A stretch of DNA of 5,066 nt from assembly GCA_946478935.1 (NCBI GenBank), contig CAMLEL010000219.1, positions 1-5,066 of the forward strand. Direction: 5' to 3'. Each line of letters begins with the position of its first letter. Position 1 is the stretch's first letter. Below are positions 1 through 5,066 of this stretch, in pieces. This DNA is from an uncultured Armatimonadota bacterium. GTDB lineage: Bacteria > Armatimonadota > Fimbriimonadia > Fimbriimonadales > Fimbriimonadaceae. The position numbers and the translations under genes were made by a program. Under the pieces are notes generated by a model, which was given only the letters and a program-made list of their open reading frames with translations, was not told the DNA's origin and did not search any database.

Positions 1-1228
1 GTTCGAAAACGGGCTTCATTCCCCAGGAGGCCATACCGATCGCCACTCCCATGATGGTCGCCTCGGCCAATTGCGCAGTAAACACTAGCTTTGGATATGC
101 GTCGCTGAGCCCTTTGGTGAGGCCAAACACTCCACCCTTCGGGTCCTCGATATCCTCGCCAAAGAACACCACGTTCGGGTCGCTTTCGAGGGCTTTCCTG
201 AAGACTTGGTTGATTGCTGCAACCATGGTTTGGCGGCCCGTTTGAATTGGCGGCGCTTCTGCTGGAGCGACGTCGCCAAAGTTGAAATGCAGCGTCTCTG
301 AAGCCAGGGGATCTGCTTCCTCTTCGGCTCTGAGGTAATCCTCATCAACTTGCTTGTTGACCTCGTCCTGCAGCTTCGTGAATCCGTCCGCAGTCAGTTC
401 GCCACTGGCAATGAGCTCTTCAGAAAGGAGCCGGATCGGATCGCGAAGCGCCATCTCTTCAATGTCTTCGAGCTTTCGATACACGCGGTGATCGTCCGAC
501 GATGTATGCGAAGAAAGGCGGTCCAGGTCTGCCCAAATCAGGGTTGGACCTTGGCCGCTGCGAGCTTTATCTGCAGCCTCAAGACCGGCCTGGAAGACGA
601 TTTCTGGATACCGGGCGTCGATTTTCACGACGTTGGCCGGATTGAGCGTTCCGACATTGAACGGCAGGAACTTGTCCGTTGGTGTCGAGATACCAAACTT
701 GTTGTCTTCGACCACGAAGATCACCGGTAGCTTTTCTTGTTGCGCAAAGGCTAGCGCTTCATAGAACTCGCCCTGGCGACTTGCGGCATCGCCAACACTG
801 GCAATGGCAAGTCCCTGCGTGCCATTGAGCTTCATTGCCCAAGCAGCGCCACAAGCTGGGATCAAGGAGCCACCGGTGGGAGTACAGACGCTGAACACGT
901 TGTGCTCCCGGCTGCTGTAGTGTCCCGGCATTTGACGACCACCGGAGCTACTGGCGCGCTTGGCGAAATAAGCCAATGCCAAGTCATAGTTCGTCAGCCC
1001 CCGAGCAAGCATAATGGCTCGATCTCGATAATAGGGGAAGAGGTAGTCGTCAGTCTGCAGCGCGTAGGCAAAGGCTCCCAACGCTTCATGCCCCATCCCG
1101 CTTACTTGAAACCAGCCCTTACTCTGTCGGAGGAGGATGCCTTCTCGGCGGTCGCCTTCTCGGCTGAGCATCATCAATCGAAGGTAATCGAGCTTATTGT
1201 ATTGCTTGCTGGCGGGGATCACAGACAT
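1..1228 (-). CDS. Fused 2-oxoacid dehydrogenase E1 alpha-beta chain (ThDP-dependent), partial at left edge
   Basis: The frame is open from ATG at 1228 to base 1: 409 codons, no stop, C-terminus outside the window. Residues 1-320 form an E1 alpha domain of the pyruvate / branched-chain 2-oxoacid dehydrogenase type: GMGHEALG (44-51), YYRDRA (66-71), GGRQMPGHYSS (96-106), ThDP/metal motif SVGDAASRQGEFYEA (144-158) ending in EDN (174-176), and the active-site loop SSHTSSDD...YR (239-251). An acidic linker (295-330) leads without a break into an E1 beta domain (about 331 on): VVFFGEDIEDPKGGVFGLT (353-371) and LAEATIMGVAIGMA (387-400), where E389 matches the beta-chain glutamate that activates thiamine diphosphate. 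E1 decarboxylates a 2-oxoacid and passes the acyl group to the lipoyl domain of E2. Most bacteria encode alpha and beta separately; single-chain versions occur in some phyla. The substrate (pyruvate or branched-chain oxoacid) cannot be decided. The third residue of the usual GDG motif is Ala. The start has GAGG 12 bases upstream and no in-frame earlier start nearby. Confidence 0.93.
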   Translation of the reverse strand, partial: MSVIPASKQYNKLDYLRLMMLSREGDRREGILLRQSKGWFQVSGMGHEALGAFAYALQTDDYLFPYYRDRAIMLARGLTNYDLALAYFAKRASSSGGRQMPGHYSSREHNVFSVCTPTGGSLIPACGAAWAMKLNGTQGLAIASVGDAASRQGEFYEALAFAQQEKLPVIFVVEDNKFGISTPTDKFLPFNVGTLNPANVVKIDARYPEIVFQAGLEAADKARSGQGPTLIWADLDRLSSHTSSDDHRVYRKLEDIEEMALRDPIRLLSEELIASGELTADGFTKLQDEVNKQVDEDYLRAEEEADPLASETLHFNFGDVAPAEAPPIQTGRQTMVAAINQVFRKALESDPNVVFFGEDIEDPKGGVFGLTKGLSDAYPKLVFTAQLAEATIMGVAIGMASWGMKPVFE

Positions 1229-1340
1229 TAAATGTGGGTACCTCGTTTCTTCATTGAAACGGCGCGCGATCATGCGGCCTTTATGGGGGCAAGTATACCG
1301 GGAGCAGGCCTCATGGGGCCCTCGGCCAAGCAACCCCGAG
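1229..1340 (-). promoter_or_regulatory. Gap between ABC permease and E1 gene, with candidate promoter
   Basis: This 112-bp gap carries the E1 gene's 5' region. On the minus strand a TATACT hexamer (1297-1292) matches five of six bases of the sigma-70 -10 consensus and would give a leader of roughly 57 bases. No good -35 hexamer lies 16-18 bases upstream. A weak GAGG (1244-1241) sits 12 bases before the ATG. Next to the permease stop, CTCGG/CCGAG arms (1321-1325 and 1336-1340) can form a 5-bp stem, but no T-run follows, so a terminator is not supported. Readthrough from the ABC operon into E1 is therefore possible. Confidence 0.3.
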
Positions 1341-2111
1341 TTACTTCAGCGCCTTTTGAAACGAGGCGACCACGAGGCCAACCAGCACCGCGCAGAGAAT
1401 CGTCGCGACCAGGAATCCCTGCCAAATAGCTGGTGCGGACCAACTCTCCAGCACCATGGCGCGAACCCCCTCGATGACGTAGGTCACGGGGTTGTACTTT
1501 GCGATGACTTGGAAGGCGGGTGGCAGCAGGTTCATCGGCGCCTGAGAAGTGGTGAGATACAGGAATGGAAACACCAGCACGAAGAGCGATTGAACCAGCC
1601 GTGCGTTTTGAGTTCTCAGGGCCGCAATCATCCCAACACAGCTCCAAGCCATCGCGAAGAGGATGAGCAATGCAAAGATTGCGAGAACCCCGAGGAATCC
1701 AGTATTGAACTTGACCCCTACCACCAGCAGGAGCACTAATACGATCGCGCCCTGCATGATCGCCTGAATCGCAACTTCTGTCAGCCGACCCAGCACGATT
1801 GACAGGCGGTTGATCGGCATGATCAACAGCTTCTTGAAATAACCGCTCGATATATCCTGGACCAACTCAATTCCAGCATTGCCGGCCGAGAAGAACACAG
1901 CCGTAAACAAGGCGATGGGAGCAATGAAGTCTCTGTACGAAACGCCTTCGGGAAATCCTTCGACCTTTGAGAAGGATTGGAGGGAGGCTGAGTTCACGAC
2001 AAAGAAGAATAACGGAATAAAGAGGGAAGGGATCAGGGCCATCAGCGGGCGCCAGATCTGCTTGGTTGAGCGGATAGCCAGGTAGTACCAATCAGAAAAG
2101 AAGGTGGACAC
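1341..2111 (-). CDS. ABC-2 type exporter permease, DrrB-like
   Basis: This 256-residue integral membrane protein has the usual length and layout of ABC-2 (DrrB/NodJ-type) permeases. Six hydrophobic segments are visible at about 22-40, 62-82, 106-133, 138-164, 173-188 and 230-251. The cytoplasmic loop ISSGYFKKLLIMPINR (87-102) and the region before the last helix, with LLPPAFQVIAKYNPVTYVIE (195-214) and GVRAMV, are typical of the family. It would form the membrane channel of an inner-membrane exporter powered by the ATPase encoded just upstream. The start is GTG, and its G is the last base of the ATPase stop codon (TAGTG), a classic coupled arrangement. A GAGG lies 8 bases upstream, inside the ATPase gene. 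Relatives export drugs, polyketides, lipids or polysaccharides; the substrate cannot be predicted here. Confidence 0.93.
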   Translation of the reverse strand: MSTFFSDWYYLAIRSTKQIWRPLMALIPSLFIPLFFFVVNSASLQSFSKVEGFPEGVSYRDFIAPIALFTAVFFSAGNAGIELVQDISSGYFKKLLIMPINRLSIVLGRLTEVAIQAIMQGAIVLVLLLVVGVKFNTGFLGVLAIFALLILFAMAWSCVGMIAALRTQNARLVQSLFVLVFPFLYLTTSQAPMNLLPPAFQVIAKYNPVTYVIEGVRAMVLESWSAPAIWQGFLVATILCAVLVGLVVASFQKALK

Positions 2112-2893
2112 TAGCGGCGCCTCGCATAGGGGTCGGCCGCATTAAGGTTCACATCTTCCTCACCCAGGTTGCTGCCTGTTGTCTTTAGGAACACGTCCTC
2201 CAAATTCTTGGCAGAGTGCTTGGCAAGGAGTTCTTCTACGGTTCCCTCGGTCACGATCTGACCCTTGTCCATAATCGCCAATCGACTGCAGAGCGCTTCT
2301 GCCTCTTCCATAAAGTGCGTGGTGAGAAAAACGGTCATGCCGTTTCGATTCAATTCTCGAAGGTGATTCCAGATGAGCTGGCGGGCGTGGGGGTCGAGGC
2401 CCTGTGTGGGTTCATCAAGAAACAGGATTTTTGGCTCGTGGATGAGTGACAACGCCAGATCGAAGCGGCGACGCATGCCTCCTGAATAGGTATGGGTATA
2501 TCGATCGGCGACTTTCTCTAACTCCACCAGTTTGAGAAGTTTTGCAATCTGCTCCTCGATCCGCTCGGTCGACATGTGATAGAGGCGACCGTGCAACTGC
2601 AGCATCTCGCGAGCCGTGGCAGTCTCATCGAGTCCCACTTCCTGCATTGCGAAGCCGATCCGCTTGTAGATCTCGGTAGCGTTACGGTCCAAGTCCAGAC
2701 CGTCGATGGTAATTGATCCGCTGGACCTTTTTACCAAGTTCACGAGCATGTTGATGGTCGTCGTTTTCCCGGCGCCGTTGGGGCCCAAAAACCCGAAGAA
2801 CTCTCCTGGCTGAACTTCGAAGGTCACTCCTCGGACGGCCTCAACTTCCCCGTGGTAAGTCTTTTTCAGGTCTCTTACTTCGATGATGCCCAT
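2111..2893 (-). CDS. ABC exporter ATP-binding protein, DrrA-like
   Basis: This 260-residue nucleotide-binding subunit has every catalytic motif intact: Walker A GPNGAGKT (37-44), Q-loop Q84, signature YSGGMRRR (136-143), Walker B ILFLDE (156-161), D-loop GLDP (165-168) and switch histidine H193 in TTH. The short C-terminal extension with NLEDVFLKTTG matches DrrA-type ATPases of drug and antibiotic exporters (CcmA/DrrA group). It hydrolyses ATP on the cytoplasmic face to drive the permease encoded immediately downstream, with which it overlaps by one base. The ATG lies 5 bases after the stop of the preceding membrane-anchored protein gene. The nearest purine run (AAGGAAG) ends about a dozen bases upstream, rather far for a Shine-Dalgarno, so coupled translation is likely. 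The last 15 or so residues are polar, end in three arginines and look family-variable. Confidence 0.96.
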   Translation of the reverse strand: MGIIEVRDLKKTYHGEVEAVRGVTFEVQPGEFFGFLGPNGAGKTTTINMLVNLVKRSSGSITIDGLDLDRNATEIYKRIGFAMQEVGLDETATAREMLQLHGRLYHMSTERIEEQIAKLLKLVELEKVADRYTHTYSGGMRRRFDLALSLIHEPKILFLDEPTQGLDPHARQLIWNHLRELNRNGMTVFLTTHFMEEAEALCSRLAIMDKGQIVTEGTVEELLAKHSAKNLEDVFLKTTGSNLGEEDVNLNAADPYARRR

Positions 2894-2898
2894 TCGTT

Positions 2899-3447
2899 TT
2901 ATTCGCTTCCTTTCAGAATCGCTCCAGACACGCTGATCGCCAAACCGTCCCGGTCGTCCCGAGCATCTCCCTTGGCGTTTCGAGCCGTCTGTTTGGATTC
3001 GTAAATGAGCGGAGTGGTCCCGGGATCGGCGACGTCGTCCTTATACTTGCCCGATGTCGACTCGTTCATGGCATAGCCAAATGCGCCGCTCGTGCCAGCC
3101 AAATCGGGGCGAATCAGCTTCTTTTCCGCCTCGCCTTTTTCCAGATCGTTCGACTTAAGGCGATTCGCGATGGCGTCCATCCAGCCTTCGGCAAGGGGAA
3201 ACTGCCCCTCTGACTCGTGGTACAGCATCATTCCCTGGTAGATCGCCTTCAGGTTTTGTTCACTGGTAGCCGCATACTTGTGGCGTTCAGGCTTGGACAG
3301 GATATCGGGGCCGTAGACCTTGTAGAAATCCAGAATGGCAGGTCCATAGAACGCTCCGGCTCCCAAAAAGAGGGCGCCCAACACGGCCGCTGCGATCAGA
3401 CAACCCTTTTTCCGTTTCTTTGGGGCAGGCGTTTGCACTTCAGCCAT
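2899..3447 (-). CDS. Membrane-anchored protein with pseudopilin-like ectodomain, function unknown
   Basis: I do not recognise this gene as a named family. From ATG 3447 it encodes 182 residues: a short cytoplasmic tail with a basic cluster KKRKK (10-14), one hydrophobic helix (about 16-33), then a hydrophilic domain expected outside the cytoplasmic membrane by the positive-inside rule. The ectodomain has a feel common in type II pseudopilins and DUF1559-like proteins: a helix NLKAIYQGMMLYHESEGQFP (65-84), then GAFGYAMNES (121-130) and a final strand region DPGTTPLIYES (141-151) with an Asp-rich loop. It lacks the prepilin cleavage pattern (no Glu at +5 after a Gly), so it is probably not processed as a pilin. 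It heads a tight operon with an ABC exporter, 5 bases before the ATPase, and may be an accessory of that exporter (inference). The same frame is open upstream to an ATG at 3576 (225 residues), but that extension covers the divergent gap and the start of the opposite gene, so the shorter start is preferred. Confidence 0.72.
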   Translation of the reverse strand: MAEVQTPAPKKRKKGCLIAAAVLGALFLGAGAFYGPAILDFYKVYGPDILSKPERHKYAATSEQNLKAIYQGMMLYHESEGQFPLAEGWMDAIANRLKSNDLEKGEAEKKLIRPDLAGTSGAFGYAMNESTSGKYKDDVADPGTTPLIYESKQTARNAKGDARDDRDGLAISVSGAILKGSE

Positions 3448-3509
3448 CGGTCTATTATGCGGTTCTGATCGCATGGCATGGGACTGCCGGGTAACTTTTC
3501 TTCCTGACG
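3448..3509. promoter_or_regulatory. Divergent intergenic promoter region
   Basis: These 62 bp separate two diverging operons and must hold or adjoin both promoters unless transcripts start inside genes. On the minus strand CATAAT (3459-3454) matches five of six -10 bases and ends only 6 bases before the ATG at 3447, which would give a leaderless message. On the plus strand TATTAT (3453-3458), almost the same bases, is another -10 candidate, as is TAACTT (3492-3497). None has a convincing -35 at normal spacing. Neither start codon has a Shine-Dalgarno sequence in front of it. Confidence 0.4.
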
Positions 3510-4475
3510 ATGGACGTGCATCCCAAGGTTTCCCTGATTCATCGACCCACACCTCTGCACCGTTTAGAGCGGGCATCAGCTGATCTTGGATTGGATCTGT
3601 GGATCAAGCGGGATGACCTCACGGGGTTCGCACTTGGCGGGAACAAAGGTCGGAAACTCGAATTCCTAATGGCCGATGTCCTGAAAGCACAGGCTCAGGT
3701 CGTGGTGACATGTGGTTCGGTCCAATCAAATTTTGTCCGTCAGCTAGGGGCGGCATGCGCGGTACTGGGAATCAAATGTGCCGTTGCCGTGATGGATACG
3801 CCCTACGAGTACGAACTCCCAGCACAACAGGGATTGACAAAGGAAGGGGGGAATAAGGCTCTTGGGGATTGGCTTGGAATTGAATTCCACACTTTTCCAG
3901 ATGGCACCTGGAACCAGCTGTTCAACCACGCTGCCGAATTGGTCAGCCAATTCAAGGACCAAGGCAAAGTCGTCTACGAGATTCCGGTAGGCGGGTCATC
4001 ACCGCTGGGCGCCTTTGCATTTTATGAGGCGGGCAGAGAGCTTCAGGCTCAAATTACGGCACCGTTTGACACGATCATCTTTGCGAGTAGCAGCGGCTCT
4101 ACACAGGTGGGACTTAGTTACGCCTTTCGAAATATGCCGACGCGAGTCGTAGGGGTTGCCTGCGATCCGGAGCCAGACCTGGCCAAGGATTTCGCAGAGT
4201 TGGGAGCCGGTCTGGCAGAGATACTGGGCCAGTCTGCGCTCTTGGCTTCAGAACTGCACCTGGATTTTGGGTACGTTGGGCCAGGGTACGGAATTCCAAG
4301 CGAAAGGGGTAACGAAGCCATTCGCTATTTAGCTCGAACTGAAGGTATCTTCCTCGATCCTGTTTACTCGGGCAAGGCGTTTTCTGGACTCTTGGCAATG
4401 GCCGCCCGAAAGGAATTCACTGGCCCTGTCTGCTTTTGGCATACTGGCGGGATCCCCGCCCTCTTTGCAATGTAA
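3510..4475 (+). CDS. PLP-dependent D-cysteine desulfhydrase / ACC deaminase family protein
   Basis: This 321-residue protein has the expected length for the family of fold-type II PLP enzymes that deaminate D-cysteine (to pyruvate, sulfide and ammonia) or 1-aminocyclopropane-1-carboxylate. Visible hallmarks are PTPL (13-16), LWIKRDDLTG (30-39), GGNKGRKLEFLMAD (43-56) with the PLP-binding lysine K46, the catalytic-serine segment QSNFVRQ (72-78; S73), the phosphate-binding loop SSSGSTQVGL (193-202), GPGYGIPS (257-264; Y260), DPVYSGKAFSGL (283-294; Y286) and the terminal HTGGIPALF (311-319). Two positions are unusual: Phe75 sits where D-cysteine desulfhydrases normally have His and ACC deaminases Gln, and the phosphate loop has Ser in places usually filled by Gly. 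The substrate is therefore uncertain. The ATG suits the family's N-terminus but lacks a Shine-Dalgarno. The next gene follows after 2 bases, so the two are probably co-transcribed. Confidence 0.9.
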   Translation: MDVHPKVSLIHRPTPLHRLERASADLGLDLWIKRDDLTGFALGGNKGRKLEFLMADVLKAQAQVVVTCGSVQSNFVRQLGAACAVLGIKCAVAVMDTPYEYELPAQQGLTKEGGNKALGDWLGIEFHTFPDGTWNQLFNHAAELVSQFKDQGKVVYEIPVGGSSPLGAFAFYEAGRELQAQITAPFDTIIFASSSGSTQVGLSYAFRNMPTRVVGVACDPEPDLAKDFAELGAGLAEILGQSALLASELHLDFGYVGPGYGIPSERGNEAIRYLARTEGIFLDPVYSGKAFSGLLAMAARKEFTGPVCFWHTGGIPALFAM

Positions 4476-4477
4476 CC

Positions 4478-5041
4478 ATGACAACTTTTTATAAGAACTT
4501 TAAGTGGCATGAAAGCGGGGAACTCCAACACATGTTGGTGGATAACGATCGCGTTATCAGCCGGGGACCAATTGCCTCGATAAAGGAGCCGAGTGGCGCC
4601 TCAACAATCGATTTGTTTGGGAAAACGATCTATCCAGCTTTTATCGACAATCATTGTCATATCCTCGCCTCCGGCCTTGAGTTTCAGGAACTTCATCTTG
4701 GGAGTTGTGACTCGAATAATGCGGTTCTCGATGCGGTTCGGGATTGGTTGCCTCGAATCGAACGCGACAAATGGCTGCACGCCGGCCATTATGATCCTAA
4801 CAAGTTTGGTGGTGTGTACCTAAACAGAACCGACTTGGATGCGATTTCGACAACCGTTCCGATCGTTGTGGAACATGTGAACGGTCACGCGGGGGCCTCC
4901 AATTCGGCTGCCTTGATCGCATCCGGCATCAGCGACTTGGCTCAAGATCCCTCGGGTGGTCGCTTCGGCCGGGATGATGACGGTCGCCTTAATGGAGTCC
5001 TCTTCGAACATGCGCTCGAGGAAGTTTGTCGACAGGACTAA
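4478..5041 (+). pseudogene. YtcJ-like amidohydrolase, prematurely ended (frameshift or truncation)
   Basis: This 187-codon frame is the N-terminal third of an amidohydrolase_3 (YtcJ-like) metal-dependent hydrolase; full family members are about 500-550 residues. Residues 1-50 form the small beta-sandwich start, then come PAFIDNHCH (53-61) with the HxH metal ligands, WLHAGHYDPNKFGG (99-112), the conserved GHAGASNSAAL (136-146) and DPSGGRFGRDDDGRLNGVLF (157-176). TAA at 5039-5041 stops it where the family continues into its TIM barrel, so the rest of the metal site is missing. The frame containing CTA at 5038 stays open to the window end, which is what an indel would produce, but only 25 bases remain to judge. 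The ATG at 4478 is 2 bases after the upstream stop and has no Shine-Dalgarno; the frame is open from an ATG at 4436 inside the upstream gene, but the family-like N-terminus starts at 4478. Intact relatives cleave amide or related bonds; the substrate is unknown. It could instead be a real short protein. Confidence 0.68.
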
Positions 5042-5066
5042 ACAGCTCAATTGTTGACAACGCCGG

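Noticed and set aside
350..730. Plus-strand 126-codon open frame, with other short open frames on both strands in 51-1231
   Set aside because: These lie over the minus-strand E1 gene, which has clear family motifs throughout. None of their translations resembles a known protein.
1308..1340. Possible Rho-independent terminator after the permease gene
   Set aside because: The arms give only a 5-bp stem with a 10-base loop, or overlapping GGCC/GGGCCC palindromes, and no T-run follows in the transcribed direction.
1197..1739. Plus-strand 180-codon open frame
   Set aside because: It overlaps the ABC permease gene and the gap next to it. Its Arg/His/Gln/Glu-rich composition is typical of an antisense shadow.
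1341..2893. Specific daunorubicin-type drug resistance function for the ABC pair
   Set aside because: Similarity to DrrAB identifies the transporter class only. No biosynthetic or resistance gene nearby supports a drug substrate.
3448..3576. N-terminal extension of the pseudopilin-like protein to an ATG at 3576
   Set aside because: The extra 43 residues lack family character, would overlap the divergent gene by 67 bases, and precede a natural start (a basic tail just before the membrane helix) at 3447.
3660..4418. Four GAATTC palindromes within about 760 bp
   Set aside because: They are irregularly spaced and lie in coding sequence, three of them in Glu-Phe codon pairs, with no associated repeat or modification gene. 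Coincidence is the simplest explanation.
5054..5059. Perfect TTGACA -35 hexamer near the right edge
   Set aside because: The expected -10 position falls outside the window, so a promoter cannot be assessed, and the hexamer may lie in the continuing amidohydrolase coding sequence.

Overview
The window looks like an ordinary chromosomal segment of a mid-GC bacterium. It holds four genes on the minus strand and two on the plus strand, which diverge from a 62-bp gap at about 3448-3509. No RNA gene, insertion sequence, CRISPR array or prophage feature was seen. Three traits suggest a Gram-negative-type lineage outside the usual model phyla, and Armatimonadota (Fimbriimonas-like) is a low-confidence guess: a single-chain E1 alpha-beta dehydrogenase, a small membrane-anchored protein with a pseudopilin-like ectodomain, and weak or absent Shine-Dalgarno sequences. 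Only a database search could settle the taxonomy.

Minus strand, read in transcription order from the centre to the left edge. A 182-residue membrane-anchored protein of unknown function (3447-2899) is followed after 5 bases by a DrrA-type ABC ATPase (2893-2111). This overlaps by one base (TAGTG) with its DrrB-type ABC-2 permease, which starts at GTG (2111-1341). The three form a tight operon for a small exporter. After 112 bp comes a fused thiamine-diphosphate dehydrogenase E1 alpha-beta chain (1228 to base 1). It runs off the left edge, so only the alpha part and the start of the beta part are visible. Because it has no stop inside the window, a search limited to closed ORFs would miss it and leave the first 1.2 kb looking empty.

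Plus strand. A PLP-dependent protein of the D-cysteine desulfhydrase / ACC deaminase family (3510-4475) is followed 2 bases later by a YtcJ-like metal-dependent amidohydrolase (4478-5041). The amidohydrolase stops after 187 codons, about a third of the usual family length. Another frame stays open past the stop to the window edge, so the gene is probably frameshifted, truncated, or affected by a sequence error near the end. The pair may act together on amino-acid derivatives, for example deacylation followed by deamination, but that is inference.

The most interesting points are the fused E1 with a GDA variant of its cofactor motif, the unusual active-site neighbourhood of the desulfhydrase-like enzyme (QSNF instead of QSNH/QSNQ), its coupling to a broken amidohydrolase, and the pseudopilin-like anchor protein leading an ABC exporter operon. 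None amounts to a demonstrated new system.
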